Shown here one piece after another: positions 47,933 through 57,002 of a DNA stretch of 64,000 nucleotides (position 1 is the stretch's first letter; every line of letters begins with the position of its first letter). The notes under the pieces were generated by a model that worked only from the letters and a program-made list of their open reading frames with translations, did no database searches and was not told the origin of the DNA. Both the position numbers and the translations under genes were made by a program. This DNA is from an uncultured Planctomycetaceae bacterium (GTDB lineage Bacteria > Planctomycetota > Planctomycetia > Planctomycetales > Planctomycetaceae). The DNA lies in contig CALSLT010000003.1 in NCBI GenBank assembly GCA_943787265.1, forward strand, positions 124,001 through 188,000, read 5' to 3'.

Positions 47933-49030
47933 TTAAAACGTGCCAGCAGTGAGAGCGTTGCGTCCGACTCCGATCAGAGCACTGATGGTGCTGATCGTAA
48001 AGGTAAGCGGAGTTTCTTCGACGCTTACGACGTCTCCTGGTGACAGCGGAATGTTCACGTCTCGATTCCGCTGAGCCTCGCCAAGGTAAGCGCGGATTGT
48101 GACTGCTTCCCCGGTCTGTGGGTGCGGTCGCACAATTTTCAGTTTATTGGCGATCCAGGGGGAGAATCTTGGGCCACCGGCCTGTGCTAATGCGTCGAGG
48201 AGGCGGTACTCGCGGTCGTACGGCATTTCGATATTCCGATTTCCGGTCAGACCCATCACGGTGACGTACCGAGCGGGTTGCTCTCTGACAGTGATAACCG
48301 TTCCGTCTGGCAGGCTGTTTTTTGAGGCAGTTTGTGTGGTTGCGGGAGAAAGTAAGTTGACCTGTAGAATTTTCGGGGACGTGGCTTTCGTTGAGGGCTC
48401 AAATCCGGTCTGAAGGATTTCACCGTTCCCCGCAGAAGCGACTGTACGGCTACCGGGTTGGTGGACGGTGATCTGAGAGCTTGCCTTTTCGGATAAGCCT
48501 CCAGCGGCAAGCACGGCTGTGGCAAGAGTGCTGGCGCTTGCGCGGATATCGTATTTGCCCGGATTTTCAACAGCACCTCCAACGATCACTTGATGCATGT
48601 GCTTCTGAGCGAACATGACAGAGACGGAAGGCCGCATGAAAATTTGTCGCTGAACGCTGGCATTGCGGACCGCATTAGCTGCTTGAGATTCCGTTAAGCC
48701 TGCGACCTGAACCTGGCCAACGTAGGGAATATCGATCGTGCCTTCTTGAGTGACACTGAGTTCGGATTCTTTGGATTCGTCTTCGTCGTTGCCCGATGTG
48801 ACCAGGACTTTCAGGGTGTCTTGCGGCTGAATCAGGTCAGCACCTGCGCCAGTATTACCTAATTGGCTGAGGTCGAATTGCTGCCCGCTAAATGCTGGCC
48901 GTGCTGCAAGTTCGGAAGGGAGGTCGGTCGCGCGATACGACATCCCGCTTTGGCATCCCGAAATAAGGAATGTCAGGAGTGCGGAAAGCACCGATCGCCT
49001 GAATGTCCATGTAATCTGGAGTCTTGTCAT
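47933..49030 (-). CDS. Polysaccharide export lipoprotein (Wza/SLBB family)
   Basis: 365 aa from the ATG at 49030; the upstream frame is open but lacks a signal. The lipoprotein signal ends at SALLTFLISGC, and the mature part has the Poly_export domain (ADLIQPQDTLKVLVTSG, EGTIDIPYVGQVQVAGLTES) and SLBB segments (VIVGGAVENPGKYDI, VTVMGLTGNRNIEMP). It should form the outer-membrane channel for exopolysaccharide together with the Wzc-type protein encoded next to it. It is divergent from the glycosyltransferase operon. Confidence 0.9.
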   Translation of the reverse strand: MTRLQITWTFRRSVLSALLTFLISGCQSGMSYRATDLPSELAARPAFSGQQFDLSQLGNTGAGADLIQPQDTLKVLVTSGNDEDESKESELSVTQEGTIDIPYVGQVQVAGLTESQAANAVRNASVQRQIFMRPSVSVMFAQKHMHQVIVGGAVENPGKYDIRASASTLATAVLAAGGLSEKASSQITVHQPGSRTVASAGNGEILQTGFEPSTKATSPKILQVNLLSPATTQTASKNSLPDGTVITVREQPARYVTVMGLTGNRNIEMPYDREYRLLDALAQAGGPRFSPWIANKLKIVRPHPQTGEAVTIRAYLGEAQRNRDVNIPLSPGDVVSVEETPLTFTISTISALIGVGRNALTAGTF

Positions 49031-49445
49031 TGTGATGCTTGGGAGATGTGTATGTGGGCAACTTGATATCGTGCGTGCAGTCAACGGTTTAAAGCAAAAC
49101 ACAGGCGTTGGCGTCTGTATTTAGGCAGCGAATTGGTTGACGACGGATCGGGAAGTTGCGACGCGGATTGACTGGTGAGGTGGAGCTGATGAATGCCGAT
49201 TTTCGTTTGAAGATTGACAAATATGAATGATTCGCGTTGATCGGACGAAAGATGGGATGTCACTGAAAACAGCAGCATTGGTGAGGTCAGCAGACGATAT
49301 TTCAATGTCTGGAACCAAGGTTAGTCCAAGTCTGCTGACTACATTTGATGCGTACTGGATAATCGCTTCACAAAATTAAAGCTATATGAGTTTTGGCGAT
49401 TGTCGATGGCTGTTCGCGGCAGCTCGGTGGTGTCATTTCAAAGTT

Positions 49446-49486
49446 ACCGATCTTGACTCGTTTTGCTGATTTCGAGTCAAATCGGT
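49446..49486. promoter_or_regulatory. Long dyad upstream of EPS glycosyltransferases
   Basis: ACCGATCTTGACTCG (49446-49460) pairs with CGAGTCAAATCGGT (49473-49486) over 14 base pairs with one bulged C, around a 12-base loop. It lies in the 578-bp space between the divergent export and glycosyltransferase operons. It could be an operator, leader hairpin or attenuator. No other signal was recognised in 49031-49608. Confidence 0.5.
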
Positions 49487-49608
49487 CAACCTAATTTGTT
49501 GTTGGTCCGTCGTTTGTGGTGACCGGCAAAGGAGCGGATGGCCGAGCTGCACGATGCACAGGCTCATACCGTAAGAATCGGACGGGCCATGAATGGAGTC
49601 ACAGCAAA

Positions 49609-50775
49609 GTGCGTCAGCGCGTCGTCCTGGTCTCAAATACCGGCTGGAACATTCTGAATTTCAGAATGAATCTTGCCACATCGCTGATCGATCGTGGGTA
49701 CGACGTTCACGCTGTTGGGACATCCGATGGTTGTGACGATGAAATTCGTCGCGCGGGCGTTACGTGGCATGACTGGGGCCTGACTCGTCGCAGTATCAAT
49801 CCGTTGTCCGAACTTGACGCGATGAGGTCTCTTGATTCCGTATATCGTCGGATCAAGCCGGACCTGGTGCATCACTTTACGGTGAAGCCTGTCTTGTATG
49901 GGACGACGGTTGCTCGGATGCGGAAGATTCCAGCCGTCGTGAATTCTGTTACCGGGTTGCCGTACTTTGTGCTGTCTCAGTCAAAGTCCGGAGTGCGTGG
50001 TGTTGCTCGGGATGCCGCGCTGAAGTGGTACTCCTGGGCTTTATCAGGCGACGATGTTTGCCCGATGTTTCAGAACGAGGACGATCTCTCAGTTATCGCC
50101 GCCGCAAATCAGAGGGTCCGTGATCAGGCCGTTTCGACTTGTGGGTCCGGTGTTGATCTCAGCAAGTTTCAGGCGGCTTCGGAATCGATGGTCGCGCCCG
50201 ACGAGTTGGTGGTCACCTTTGTTGGACGATTGATCAGAGAAAAAGGGATCTACGAGTTTGTTGAGGCGGCTCGGGCCGTGCTCGCTCAGACTAATCGTCG
50301 GATTCGGTTTGTTGTTTGTGGTGAGGTGGATTCGGGCAATCGTTCGGCAGTGCCGCAGGCCACAATGGATGCCTGGCGATCTGTTTCTGGCCTCGAATTT
50401 ACGGGGCACGTCCGGGACGTCCGGACTGTGCTTGAGCAATCGCATCTTGTTGTTCTGCCCTCTTATCGCGAAGGGACTCCTCGGGCTCTGCTTGAAGCTG
50501 GAGCGTGCGGCCTCCCGCTTATTGCGACTGATGTGCCGGGGTGTCGCGAAGTCGTTGCTGACCGAGAGAACGGTTTGCTTGTTCCAGCGAAGGATTCCGG
50601 GGCACTCGCGGATGCAATGATCGAACTGACGAGTGATTGGCTGCTGATGCGGAAGTTTGGTCGAGCTGGTCGATCACGAGTGCAGGCGTTGTTTGACGAG
50701 CGGCTTGTCATCAACGCGACTCTTGGGGTTTACGAAAGACTGTTAGGGGTAGAGCAGCCGGCTGTTGCGGCTTGA
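49609..50775 (+). CDS. GT4 glycosyltransferase (PglA/CapM-like)
   Basis: 388 aa from a GTG at 49609 (GGAG upstream); the frame is open from 49516, but family members start right before VVLVSNTGWNILNFRMNLAT. The acceptor-side motifs DLVHHFTVKPVLYGTTVAR and VNSVTGLPYF and the donor-side DELVVTFVGRLIREKGIYEF, LPSYREGTPRALLEAGACGL match GT-B family 4. Such enzymes extend undecaprenyl-linked sugars at the cytoplasmic membrane face. It is the first gene of a tightly packed operon. Confidence 0.88.
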   Translation: MRQRVVLVSNTGWNILNFRMNLATSLIDRGYDVHAVGTSDGCDDEIRRAGVTWHDWGLTRRSINPLSELDAMRSLDSVYRRIKPDLVHHFTVKPVLYGTTVARMRKIPAVVNSVTGLPYFVLSQSKSGVRGVARDAALKWYSWALSGDDVCPMFQNEDDLSVIAAANQRVRDQAVSTCGSGVDLSKFQAASESMVAPDELVVTFVGRLIREKGIYEFVEAARAVLAQTNRRIRFVVCGEVDSGNRSAVPQATMDAWRSVSGLEFTGHVRDVRTVLEQSHLVVLPSYREGTPRALLEAGACGLPLIATDVPGCREVVADRENGLLVPAKDSGALADAMIELTSDWLLMRKFGRAGRSRVQALFDERLVINATLGVYERLLGVEQPAVAA

Positions 50776-50821
50776 GATTTCTACAATTGATGTTGAGTTC
50801 ATTCAGAGTGGCCGTTTTCGT

Positions 50822-51946
50822 ATGAGAGTTCTTTTTCTGGTTCAATACCCGCGTCAGGCTCCGAGCCCGCGATATCGAGTTTATCAGCTCGTCCCGTGGC
50901 TTGAGGAAGCAGGATTCGAATGTGATGTCGAGCCGCTGATTGGTGAGGGAGATTACGCCGCAGCGCGTTCGGCAGGAAAGTATTTCGATAAAAGCCGGAT
51001 GCTTGCCGGTGGGTTTGTTCGTCGAGTTTCAGCTCTGCTGAGAGCTCGGAAGTACGATCTTGTGTACGTTCTCAAAGGAGCGTTTCCCTACGGGCCACCG
51101 ATCATCGAACAGTTACTGCGAACGAGTAAGGTTCCCGTGATTTTCGACTTCGACGATGCCATTCACATTCACAAAAAGAGTGTCAGTCATCGATTTCTTG
51201 ACTATCTGAAATCAACTCGCCGAGTCGGTCAGGTGGCTGCTCTTGCTAGCAGAGTTGTTGTGCCAAATGAATATCTCGCGGACTTTGCTAGAGAGTTCAA
51301 CTCTGCAGTTACCATCGTGCCTGAAGCTGAGAATACAGATCGGCTGGTTCCTCGCCAGGCTCATAAGAATGGATCGAAAATTGTCATCGGCTGGGTTGGT
51401 AGTTCGTCGACCGCGAAATATCTGACGTTGATCGAGGGGGCGTTGCGAACTGTCTGCGATCGATTTCCAAATGTCGTTCTGCGAGTGATTGGCGGAAAAT
51501 TTGAATCGGAAGGTGTTCGGACAGAACTTGTCGACTGGGAGTTCGAACGCGAAGTGCAGCAGTTTCACGACCTCGACATCGGTACCATGCCGCTGCCGCT
51601 CGAAGAGTGGAGCAAAGGCAAGAGTGGCTGCAAGCTTCGGCAGTACATGGCTGCGGGCGTGCCGGGAGTTGGCACCGCAATCGGCTACAACCTTGAGCTT
51701 GTCGAGCATGGTCGCACGGGTTTTCTCGCGACAACTCAGGATGAATGGGTTGAGTGCTTGTCAAAGCTGATCGAGAGCGCAGAGCTCCGAAACACGATCG
51801 CCGATGCCGCACGTCGCGATGTGGAGCAGAGATTCGCCATCAACGTCATCGGGCCACAACTTGAGGCTGTGATTCGAGAGACTGTCGACGATTTCAGGGC
51901 TGCAACGCCAAATACAGTTGGCGGTGCGGGGAGTGCCGCAGCATGA
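50822..51946 (+). CDS. GT4 glycosyltransferase
   Basis: 374 aa from the ATG at 50822 (the frame is open from TTG 50765, overlapping the preceding gene). It starts MRVLFLVQYPRQAPSPRYRV, typical of family 4. Donor-site features: VIGWVGSSSTAKYLTLIEGA and the late GCKLRQYMAAGVPGVGTAIG. A segment VPVIFDFDDAIHIHKKS recalls the DFDD glycosyltransferase group. Its stop overlaps the next start (ATGA). Sugar specificity is unknown. Confidence 0.87.
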   Translation: MRVLFLVQYPRQAPSPRYRVYQLVPWLEEAGFECDVEPLIGEGDYAAARSAGKYFDKSRMLAGGFVRRVSALLRARKYDLVYVLKGAFPYGPPIIEQLLRTSKVPVIFDFDDAIHIHKKSVSHRFLDYLKSTRRVGQVAALASRVVVPNEYLADFAREFNSAVTIVPEAENTDRLVPRQAHKNGSKIVIGWVGSSSTAKYLTLIEGALRTVCDRFPNVVLRVIGGKFESEGVRTELVDWEFEREVQQFHDLDIGTMPLPLEEWSKGKSGCKLRQYMAAGVPGVGTAIGYNLELVEHGRTGFLATTQDEWVECLSKLIESAELRNTIADAARRDVEQRFAINVIGPQLEAVIRETVDDFRAATPNTVGGAGSAAA

Positions 51947-53166
51947 CGGCTCCTTCCGTGTTGTATATTGCGTCGGCGAGTGTTTCCGATCCTCTGATCG
52001 TGTCTCAGGTTGTCCGTTACCTTGAGCAAATGCAGAACTCGTTGTGCTCGTGCCAATTGATTACGTTCGAACGCGACGATGCGGTCGACTTTGTAAAGAC
52101 ATCGGAAGAGTTGCTCGCGGCTGGAATTCACTGGCACCCCATCAAGGCCTGGAAACGCGTGAGAAGCGTCGGTTTCTGGTTTGACCGGAGTAGAGCTCTG
52201 GCATGTGCTCGACGCATAGTTGCTCGCGAAGCTGTTGATATCGTTCACTGTCGGAGTTTTCTTGCTGGGACGCTCGGCAGGAAGCTTCGGAGCGACAACG
52301 TTCGATTTCTCTACGACATGCGAGGGCTGTGGTCGCTTGAAAAACGCGACAAAGGCACGATCCGAAATTCGTGGATGTTTAACGTGGCACATGGTCTGGA
52401 GCAGAAACTGTTTCGCGACGCCGACCACATTGTTTCATTGACACATGCCGGCAAGCGGTATCTTGTCGAAGCTGGAGTGAGAGTACCGATCGATGTTATC
52501 CCGACGTGCGTAGATCTCGAACGATTCAAGCGACAGCGTATGAGTGAGGACGCTTCGGGCACTGTTGGATCAGGTACGAAGTCTCTCAACGTAGTGTCAG
52601 CTGGTACTTTGGGCGTCGGTTACCTGGCAGGGGAAATGTTTCGGTTCGCTGCGATGTTGAAATCGACGTGGCCTGACACGTCGTTTCGAATTCTGACCGG
52701 CAGTAATCGAGAACAGGTGGTATCCGCTGCTGAGAATGCTGGTTTGTCGCCCACTTGTTTGAGTATATCCAGAGTTCAACCAGAAGCTGTTTCGAGTGAG
52801 TTATCTGTTGCTGATGTCGGACTGTGTTTCGTAAAGCCGACAGAAGCAAAAGTGGCATCCTGTCCGACGAAACTTGGTGAGTATCTTGCATGTGGCTTGC
52901 CGGTTGTCGCGACGGATGGCGTCGGAGACGTGTCAGACATTCTGCAAAGCAATCGCGTTGGCGTGGTTGTTCGGCACGACGACGAGAGTTCATGGCAGGC
53001 GGCTGTTGAGGAGCTTGAAGAGTTGCTTCGGGATCCTGGATTAAGGACTCGTTGTCGTCGTGTGGCTGAGCAAAGCTTTGGGCTGTCCGGCGGTGCGGAC
53101 AACTATCTTCGCATTTACGACGAGATGACTGGCAACTTGCCGGCAGAAACGAGGGCCGCAGCATGA
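51943..53166 (+). CDS. GT4 glycosyltransferase
   Basis: 407 aa, ATGA overlap with the preceding gene. N-terminal half APSVLYIASASVSDPLIVSQ; middle FLYDMRGLWSLEKRDKGT; donor half LNVVSAGTLGVGYLAGEMF and KLGEYLACGLPVVATDGVGD, with Glu of the E-x7-E position. A cytoplasmic enzyme without membrane helices. It is the third of four consecutive GT-B enzymes, so the repeat unit probably holds several different sugars. Confidence 0.86.
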   Translation: MTAPSVLYIASASVSDPLIVSQVVRYLEQMQNSLCSCQLITFERDDAVDFVKTSEELLAAGIHWHPIKAWKRVRSVGFWFDRSRALACARRIVAREAVDIVHCRSFLAGTLGRKLRSDNVRFLYDMRGLWSLEKRDKGTIRNSWMFNVAHGLEQKLFRDADHIVSLTHAGKRYLVEAGVRVPIDVIPTCVDLERFKRQRMSEDASGTVGSGTKSLNVVSAGTLGVGYLAGEMFRFAAMLKSTWPDTSFRILTGSNREQVVSAAENAGLSPTCLSISRVQPEAVSSELSVADVGLCFVKPTEAKVASCPTKLGEYLACGLPVVATDGVGDVSDILQSNRVGVVVRHDDESSWQAAVEELEELLRDPGLRTRCRRVAEQSFGLSGGADNYLRIYDEMTGNLPAETRAAA

Positions 53167-54272
53167 GTGGCGAAATCGCCTTTGTTCATAGTGCGTTGCG
53201 ACGTGGCGGTGCTGAGCGGTTGCGGTACACAGTTCTGAAAGAACTTGCCGAGCAGAACGTACCATGCCGCGTATGTCTCTTCAGGGGAGACGGCGATCTT
53301 GTGCCCGCGGTACGAGAACTAGGCATCCCGGTTGACGTGTTGAATGTTTCAGGAAAATTGCACAGCGTTAAGACGACGCTACGGCTTGCGTCCTGGTTAA
53401 AGAAGACAAGGCCGTCGATCGTTCATGGTGGTCAGTTTTTGACGAATCTTCATACGACGATGGCGTCGAAAATCGCTGGCGTCGGACCGGTTATCATCGA
53501 AGAGCATGGCCACAATCGTTGGAAACGCTGGCATCATCGTCTCCTTGATCGGCTCGTGTGTAGTCGAGCTGATGGTGTTGTGTGTTGTTCGGGCAGTGTG
53601 AAGCGTGTTGCACAGTCGTCGATTCGAGTTCCCGATGATCGTTTCCATGTGATTCATAATTGTATCGATCTTGCGGAAATTGGCGGACGAGCAGACACTC
53701 GCTCGAGCGTTCGTGAGAGCCTTGGGGTCTCTGATGATGAGATCTTATTCGGAACGGTCGGAACTCTTCGGCCGGAGAAAGGGCATGGTGTCTTGGTTCG
53801 GGCCTGGCGACAGTTTTCTGAGCAGCATGGCGATACTCGTGCAAAGCTCGTCGTGGTTGGCGATGGACCCATTCGGCAAAAGCTGCATGAAGAGGCAAAA
53901 GATCTTTCTGGCATCATTTGGGCCGGCAGCCGATCTGATGTTGGAGAGGTTCTGGCAGCGATGGACGTCTTCGTCTTTCCGTCGATCGACGAAGGCTTGG
54001 GAATCGCATTGATCGAAGCGATGGCGACTGGTCTTCCTTCGGTTGTGAGCGATGAAGGTGGTATTCCAGAAATCGTGACGGACGGCGAGACTGGAGTGAT
54101 CGTGAAGGCAGGTGATTCAAAGGCTCTTTGCGAAGGGCTTTTCAAAGTTTCCAAGGAGATCGATCTAAGACGGCAGCTTGGGGATGCGGCCCAGGTGGTC
54201 GCTCTTAGTGGGCACAGCCCGGCGGTCTACTGCCAGCGTCTATTGGACATTCACCGTCAACTCTCAACGTAA
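53163..54272 (+). CDS. GT4 glycosyltransferase
   Basis: 369 aa, again overlapping by ATGA. Contains IAFVHSALRRGGAERLRYTV (the GG-A-E acceptor loop usual in family 4), PSIVHGGQFLTNLHTTMASK, ILFGTVGTLRPEKGHGVLVR and FPSIDEGLGIALIEAMATGL (E-x7-E). Cytoplasmic; probably the last of the four soluble glycosyltransferases of the operon before the membrane enzymes. Confidence 0.9.
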   Translation: MSGEIAFVHSALRRGGAERLRYTVLKELAEQNVPCRVCLFRGDGDLVPAVRELGIPVDVLNVSGKLHSVKTTLRLASWLKKTRPSIVHGGQFLTNLHTTMASKIAGVGPVIIEEHGHNRWKRWHHRLLDRLVCSRADGVVCCSGSVKRVAQSSIRVPDDRFHVIHNCIDLAEIGGRADTRSSVRESLGVSDDEILFGTVGTLRPEKGHGVLVRAWRQFSEQHGDTRAKLVVVGDGPIRQKLHEEAKDLSGIIWAGSRSDVGEVLAAMDVFVFPSIDEGLGIALIEAMATGLPSVVSDEGGIPEIVTDGETGVIVKAGDSKALCEGLFKVSKEIDLRRQLGDAAQVVALSGHSPAVYCQRLLDIHRQLST

Positions 54273-54319
54273 AATGAGCCAGGATCTCGCTGACAACATG
54301 AAATGCGAAGAGCTGCTCG

Positions 54320-55660
54320 ATGAAAATTTGGGGCCGGAGAATTCAGGTGCAGAGCAACGGAATGCTTTACTTAGAAAAATCACCGCGGGTTTCAGGAGTT
54401 GAGTTCGCCAGAATTCTACGAATCTTCTGGATTGGCTTGAGCTTGCGCGTCGGATTGGTTTTGTTCCTACAGGGGACCGGTCTGGAGCGAACTCTTAAGC
54501 TCACTAAAGATGCGTTTCTTTATGACAGTCTCGGTAAGCAGATCGCAGAGCATTATCGAACAAACGGCGGTACAAGCTGGCCTGACCGAGTGTCTGGCGT
54601 GTTGGATCATTTGTATGAGCATTTTGTCGGGCTGACTTACTACTTCACCGACGATTCAATGCTTTTTGTCAGGCTTTGTAATTCGCTCGCTGGGTGTCTG
54701 GTGATTCTCGCGACGTGGCGAATGGCAAGATACGTCACAGATGCTGATACGGCGTATCGATGTGGGCTCTGGGCATGCTTTTTTCCGACTCAGTTTTACT
54801 ACTCATGTCTGCCAGTGCGAGATGCTCACAGCACGCTGGCGATGACGCTTGTCTTTCTCGGAATGACGGCCCTGACTGCGGGGGGAAAACGCAGTCATGT
54901 GATGGCGTTGCCAATTGGGATTCTTTTGACTGCCGGCTATCGGACCTACGTTGCGACCGTTCTGGTATTTCTTGTGCCGGCGGGTTTGTTTGCGGCAATG
55001 CTTCTGGCGCGTTCGCAAAATAAGACGAAATTTCTTGGCCGGGCCGCTTTGCTTGGAGTCCTGGCGTTGGGAGTTGCTGGTCCGGCAGGAATCGAAAAAC
55101 TGTCTTCAACGGGCAAGGCTGCTCAAGTTATGGATATGGACTATTGGAACTCGACCCGGCAAAAGATGAATCGCGGAAGTGGAGCGTTGTACGGTGGCGA
55201 CGAAGTTCCGGAACTGGGCAAATCAATTGTCAGTACTGTGCAGGGGGTGGCGATTGGGTTGTACTTCTTTTTTGTGAGCATCAATCCAGCTGAAATGGAC
55301 AGCGTCCGACAGTGGATGGCCGTGCCGGAAGTACTGATCGTTCTTTACATGATCCCGAAGTTGTATCGCGGGTTTCGGCGAATCATGCGCTACCACCGTT
55401 TCGAGTTCATTGCAGTACTGTTTGTCGCTGTCGCAATCACTTTTGCGTATTCGAGTGTGACGACGAATGCTGGTCCATTAATGCGTTGGCGATTGCAGGT
55501 GGCGAATGTTTACATCGTGATGGCAGCAATCGGCCTGTCTCGAAATTACGCATTCGAAGCAAGAAACCGAGCACGACGAGAGTCGTTAGAATCGGGACGT
55601 GAACAAGCAGGGGGTGTGCCTGCAGCACCGCCCGGGTGGCAATTGCAGCCAGGCCGCTGA
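54320..55660 (+). CDS. Multi-pass membrane glycosyltransferase-like protein
   Basis: 446 aa with about ten helices (RIFWIGLSLRVGLVLFLQGT, LGRAALLGVLALGVAGPAGI, RFEFIAVLFVAVAITFAYSS). The KDAFLYDSLGKQIAEHYRTN segment resembles the Asp-containing first loop of GT-C/PMT-like (RgtA-like) transferases, which use lipid-linked sugars. A second possible start exists: a 42-codon frame from 54274 (MSQDLADNMKCEELLDENLG), beginning one base after the preceding stop and ending at 54402, could be its true N-terminus if one base near 54400 were extra. Confidence 0.75.
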   Translation: MKIWGRRIQVQSNGMLYLEKSPRVSGVEFARILRIFWIGLSLRVGLVLFLQGTGLERTLKLTKDAFLYDSLGKQIAEHYRTNGGTSWPDRVSGVLDHLYEHFVGLTYYFTDDSMLFVRLCNSLAGCLVILATWRMARYVTDADTAYRCGLWACFFPTQFYYSCLPVRDAHSTLAMTLVFLGMTALTAGGKRSHVMALPIGILLTAGYRTYVATVLVFLVPAGLFAAMLLARSQNKTKFLGRAALLGVLALGVAGPAGIEKLSSTGKAAQVMDMDYWNSTRQKMNRGSGALYGGDEVPELGKSIVSTVQGVAIGLYFFFVSINPAEMDSVRQWMAVPEVLIVLYMIPKLYRGFRRIMRYHRFEFIAVLFVAVAITFAYSSVTTNAGPLMRWRLQVANVYIVMAAIGLSRNYAFEARNRARRESLESGREQAGGVPAAPPGWQLQPGR

Positions 55661-55720
55661 CTGTTCCTTTTCTTGTCTTTGGTTTCGGAAACGTATCCCT
55701 TCCCTACGTCTGTCGAGTTC

Positions 55721-56938
55721 ATGACTGTTGATTCGTCACCATCCGAGAATGAACCCTTGCCGCTTGCTGTTATCTGTGGTGCATCGGCAACTGGCTTGGG
55801 GGTTGGTCGTGATCTTGGGCGTCGTGGAGTTTCGGTTGTTTTCGCGGACTACGAGTGTTTTCGGCCTGGATTTGTCAGCCGGTATGTCTGTCGAGACGAG
55901 TCTGAGATCGTTGCTGGTTCAGAAGATGAGCTGATTGAGCAACTGGTTGCACTGGGGAGTCGGCAGTCAGCTAAGCCGGTACTGTTTCAGACGACCGATC
56001 AGATGGTCCTGACCGTTGCCGATCATCGTGACAAGCTAGAGCCACATTTTTACATTGCAGACTCGTTGCGATCGGGGATCGCGGACGTGGTGACGGATAA
56101 GAAGTCTTTTTACGAGTTGTGCGTCAAGCATGGTGTCGTTTCTCCGAGGACGGCGTTCCCTGCGACGCTTGATGAAGCGCTGACTGTCAGGAGTGAATTC
56201 GATTTCCCGGTCATCATAAAGCCGATTCATGGGCATCTTTGGCGGGAACGTTTGAAAGGTCGGAAGCTTCTTACCGCTGCGACACCTGACGAATTTGAAG
56301 AGATCGTCAGGAAGTTTTCTGACGATATTCAGGATTTGATCATTCAGGAATTGATACCAGGCCCGGAGAGCAATCTCTGGATTGGTGGCCTTTATCTGCG
56401 GCAGTCTGATGGCGAGCCCGGTGCGATCTTCACCGGCCGAAAGCTTCGACAGCATCCGCCCGGATTTGGGAGTGCATCGCTGGCTGACGCGTGCCCCAAC
56501 GACGATGTCGTCAAACTAAGCGTAAATTTTCTGCAGCAGATTGGTTATCGAGGTGTCTGCGGGACTGAGTTTAAATTTGACGAGCGGGACTCGCAGTACA
56601 AGATGGTCGAGGTGAATCCTCGCCAGACATTGTGGTTTGCACTGATCGACGCGGCCGGAATTCCGCTGAATTATTATGCGTATTGTGATCTGGCCGGGCT
56701 TCCTCTTCCCGATGCGGGCACCTTGCGAGACGGGACGAAATGGATCCTGTTTGAGAAGGACCTGATTACGTCGATTGGGTACATCCTCAAGGGGCAACTT
56801 GGACTGTTTCGATGGCTCGGCTCATTCCGCAATATCCGCGTTCATGCCGTCTTGTCGCTCACTGACCGCAGGCCGATGCTCAGTACACTTCGCACCTACG
56901 GCGTTCGCATCTGGCAGCGGTTCATTCGTCGGTCGTAA
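55721..56938 (+). CDS. ATP-grasp enzyme
   Basis: 405 aa from the ATG at 55721; the frame opens at TTG 55673. A Rossmann-like start (AVICGASATGLGVGRDLGRR) leads into a carbamoyl-phosphate-synthetase-type ATP-grasp fold: DKKSFYELCVKHGVVSPRTA, FDFPVIIKPIHGH, LIIQELIPGPESNLW, MVEVNPRQTLW (metal/ATP residues Glu and Asn). Such enzymes join a carboxylate to an amine or sugar, and in EPS loci often decorate sugars with amino acids. No signal peptide. The gene lies 60 bp after the membrane glycosyltransferase. Confidence 0.85.
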   Translation: MTVDSSPSENEPLPLAVICGASATGLGVGRDLGRRGVSVVFADYECFRPGFVSRYVCRDESEIVAGSEDELIEQLVALGSRQSAKPVLFQTTDQMVLTVADHRDKLEPHFYIADSLRSGIADVVTDKKSFYELCVKHGVVSPRTAFPATLDEALTVRSEFDFPVIIKPIHGHLWRERLKGRKLLTAATPDEFEEIVRKFSDDIQDLIIQELIPGPESNLWIGGLYLRQSDGEPGAIFTGRKLRQHPPGFGSASLADACPNDDVVKLSVNFLQQIGYRGVCGTEFKFDERDSQYKMVEVNPRQTLWFALIDAAGIPLNYYAYCDLAGLPLPDAGTLRDGTKWILFEKDLITSIGYILKGQLGLFRWLGSFRNIRVHAVLSLTDRRPMLSTLRTYGVRIWQRFIRRS

Positions 56939-57002
56939 TGTCGGCGGCGACCGGCTTGATTCGTCTGGCTGCTAACTGCACCTTCTGATTAACGTGCTCT
57001 TC

